From: Auanema rhodensis
Taxonomy: Eukaryota > Nematoda > Chromadorea > Rhabditida > Rhabditidae
Length of the DNA: 64,000 bases
NCBI GenBank assembly: GCA_964057225.1
Contig: CAXKVF010000091.1
Span: 85,341-149,340, forward strand
Direction: 5' to 3'
The notes under the pieces were generated by a model that saw only the letters and a list, made by a program, of their open reading frames with translations, did no database searches and was not told the origin of the DNA. The position numbers were made by a program, and so were the translations under genes. This document shows, in pieces, positions 63,890-64,000 of this stretch; within the stretch, counting starts at the first letter, position 1; each line of letters starts with the position of its first letter.

Positions 63890-64000
63890 GGTTTTCAAAA
63901 TTAGATTACCCATGTCCATATTAGTCTAAAAACAAATTTTTATTGATATTGGTTCATGGTAACCATGACTTTGAAATTTAGGTGAACTTTAATTTATGCT
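63890..64000. repeat. Partial monomer cut by the window end (111 bp)
   Basis: GATTACCC+GGTTCAT type, ending at monomer position 111. It has TTTAGGTGAAC where others have TTTACGTGAAC, destroying the first ACGTGA motif. The array clearly continues to the right. Confidence 0.95.

Larger units (their letters stand above)
1..64000. repeat. Satellite DNA array, 176 bp monomer, head to tail
   Basis: The start motif GGTTTTCAAAA recurs every 176 bases (1, 177, 353, 529 and so on) to 63890, giving 363 full monomers and one 111 bp partial. All copies have the same orientation. Only three copies differ in length (175, 177 and 177 bp). No stretch of 300 bases, or even one monomer, holds anything other than the satellite: no gene, RNA gene, transposon or spacer. 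The reference monomer has 57 G/C of 176 bases (about 32%). Because 176 is not a multiple of three, any open frame shifts at each monomer and soon meets a stop. Known biology: monomers of about 150-180 bp in long arrays are common at plant and animal centromeres. That role here is inferred. The plus strand is an arbitrary choice. Confidence 0.99.

Noticed and set aside
1-64000. CRISPR array (regular repeats with spacers)
   Set aside because: The entire 176 bp unit is repeated; there are no unique spacers, no short direct repeat alternating with variable sequence and no cas genes. Period and scale fit satellite DNA.
1-64000. Tandem rRNA, 5S or tRNA gene cluster
   Set aside because: The monomer is A/T-rich, too short for a 5S unit with spacer and shows no tRNA cloverleaf, A/B box pair or rRNA-like conserved segment.
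1-64000. Human-type CENP-B box in the monomer
   Set aside because: I found no match to the core TTCG....CGGG pattern on either strand; the only shared feature is being in a satellite.
1-64000. Brassica CentBr 176 bp or Arabidopsis 178 bp centromere repeat
   Set aside because: Length alone matches CentBr. The monomer lacks the AAGCTT (HindIII) site I associate with that family and does not resemble the Arabidopsis repeat as I know it. This is from memory and should be checked by alignment.
1-64000. Rhynchospora Tyba or another named plant satellite of 170-180 bp
   Set aside because: Lengths are similar, but I cannot recall those sequences well enough to compare, so I make no assignment.
1-64000. 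Transposon-derived tandem array (LTR, Helitron or MITE termini)
   Set aside because: No terminal inverted repeats spanning a unit, no target-site duplication, no LTR or primer-binding site, and no insertion anywhere in the array.
1-64000. Inverted or palindromic segment boundaries within the array
   Set aside because: Every monomer start motif is in the same orientation; no copy of the reverse-complement start (TTTTGAAAACC) appears at a monomer boundary.

Overview
The whole window is one uninterrupted satellite DNA array. A 176 bp monomer is repeated head to tail from base 1 to base 64000: 363 complete monomers plus a 111 bp piece at the right end, all in the same orientation. I tracked the phase of every monomer by its start motif (GGTTTTCAAAA). 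It slips only three times: a 1-base loss near 9.44 kb and a 1-base gain near 19.93 kb and near 22.74 kb. The reference monomer is about 32% G+C. There is no gene, RNA gene, transposon insertion, inversion or unique spacer. The array runs off both ends of the window, so its flanks and total size are unknown.

This points to a eukaryotic nuclear chromosome, most likely a centromeric or pericentromeric or other heterochromatic block. A monomer near nucleosome length, tens of kilobases of tandem copies and higher-order repeats (HORs) are typical of such arrays in plants and animals. A plant is my leaning, but I do not recognise the monomer and the sequence alone does not settle species or kingdom.

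Monomers are nearly identical. Most variation sits in two short zones, monomer positions 15-25 (around GATTCCCCATG) and 63-65 (GGTGCAT, GGTTCAT or GCTTCAT). Combinations of variants act as bar codes and show that the array is a mosaic of HOR domains: a 13-mer (2288 bp) at 1-8272; a dimer patch at 8273-9503; a short 5-mer-like pair and a mixed stretch to 13375; a 10-mer (1760 bp) copied twice at 13376-16895; a mixed zone to 23057 with a block copied 3521 bp away; a 16-mer (2816 bp) at 23058-38545 with nested deletions and duplications; an 11/12-mer derived from it at 38546-43473; a 6-mer growing to an 11-mer and then a 17-mer (2992 bp) at 43826-52449; a 7-mer duplication to 53681; an 11-mer (1936 bp) family at 53154-59665; then 6-mer and 5-mer pairs to the end.

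Each monomer carries several short dyads (CATGGTAACCATG, TTTAATT/AATTAAA, TTCACGTGAA, GTGCAC, TGTACA) and three ACGTGA motifs spaced 33 and 32 bp apart, about three helical turns each. These are the best candidates for protein-binding or structural function. The array seems to evolve by unequal exchange in whole-monomer steps, with several variants that look like decay of methylated CpG.

All variant calls and counts are by eye. They should be treated as a map to be confirmed by a self-alignment and a monomer clustering run.
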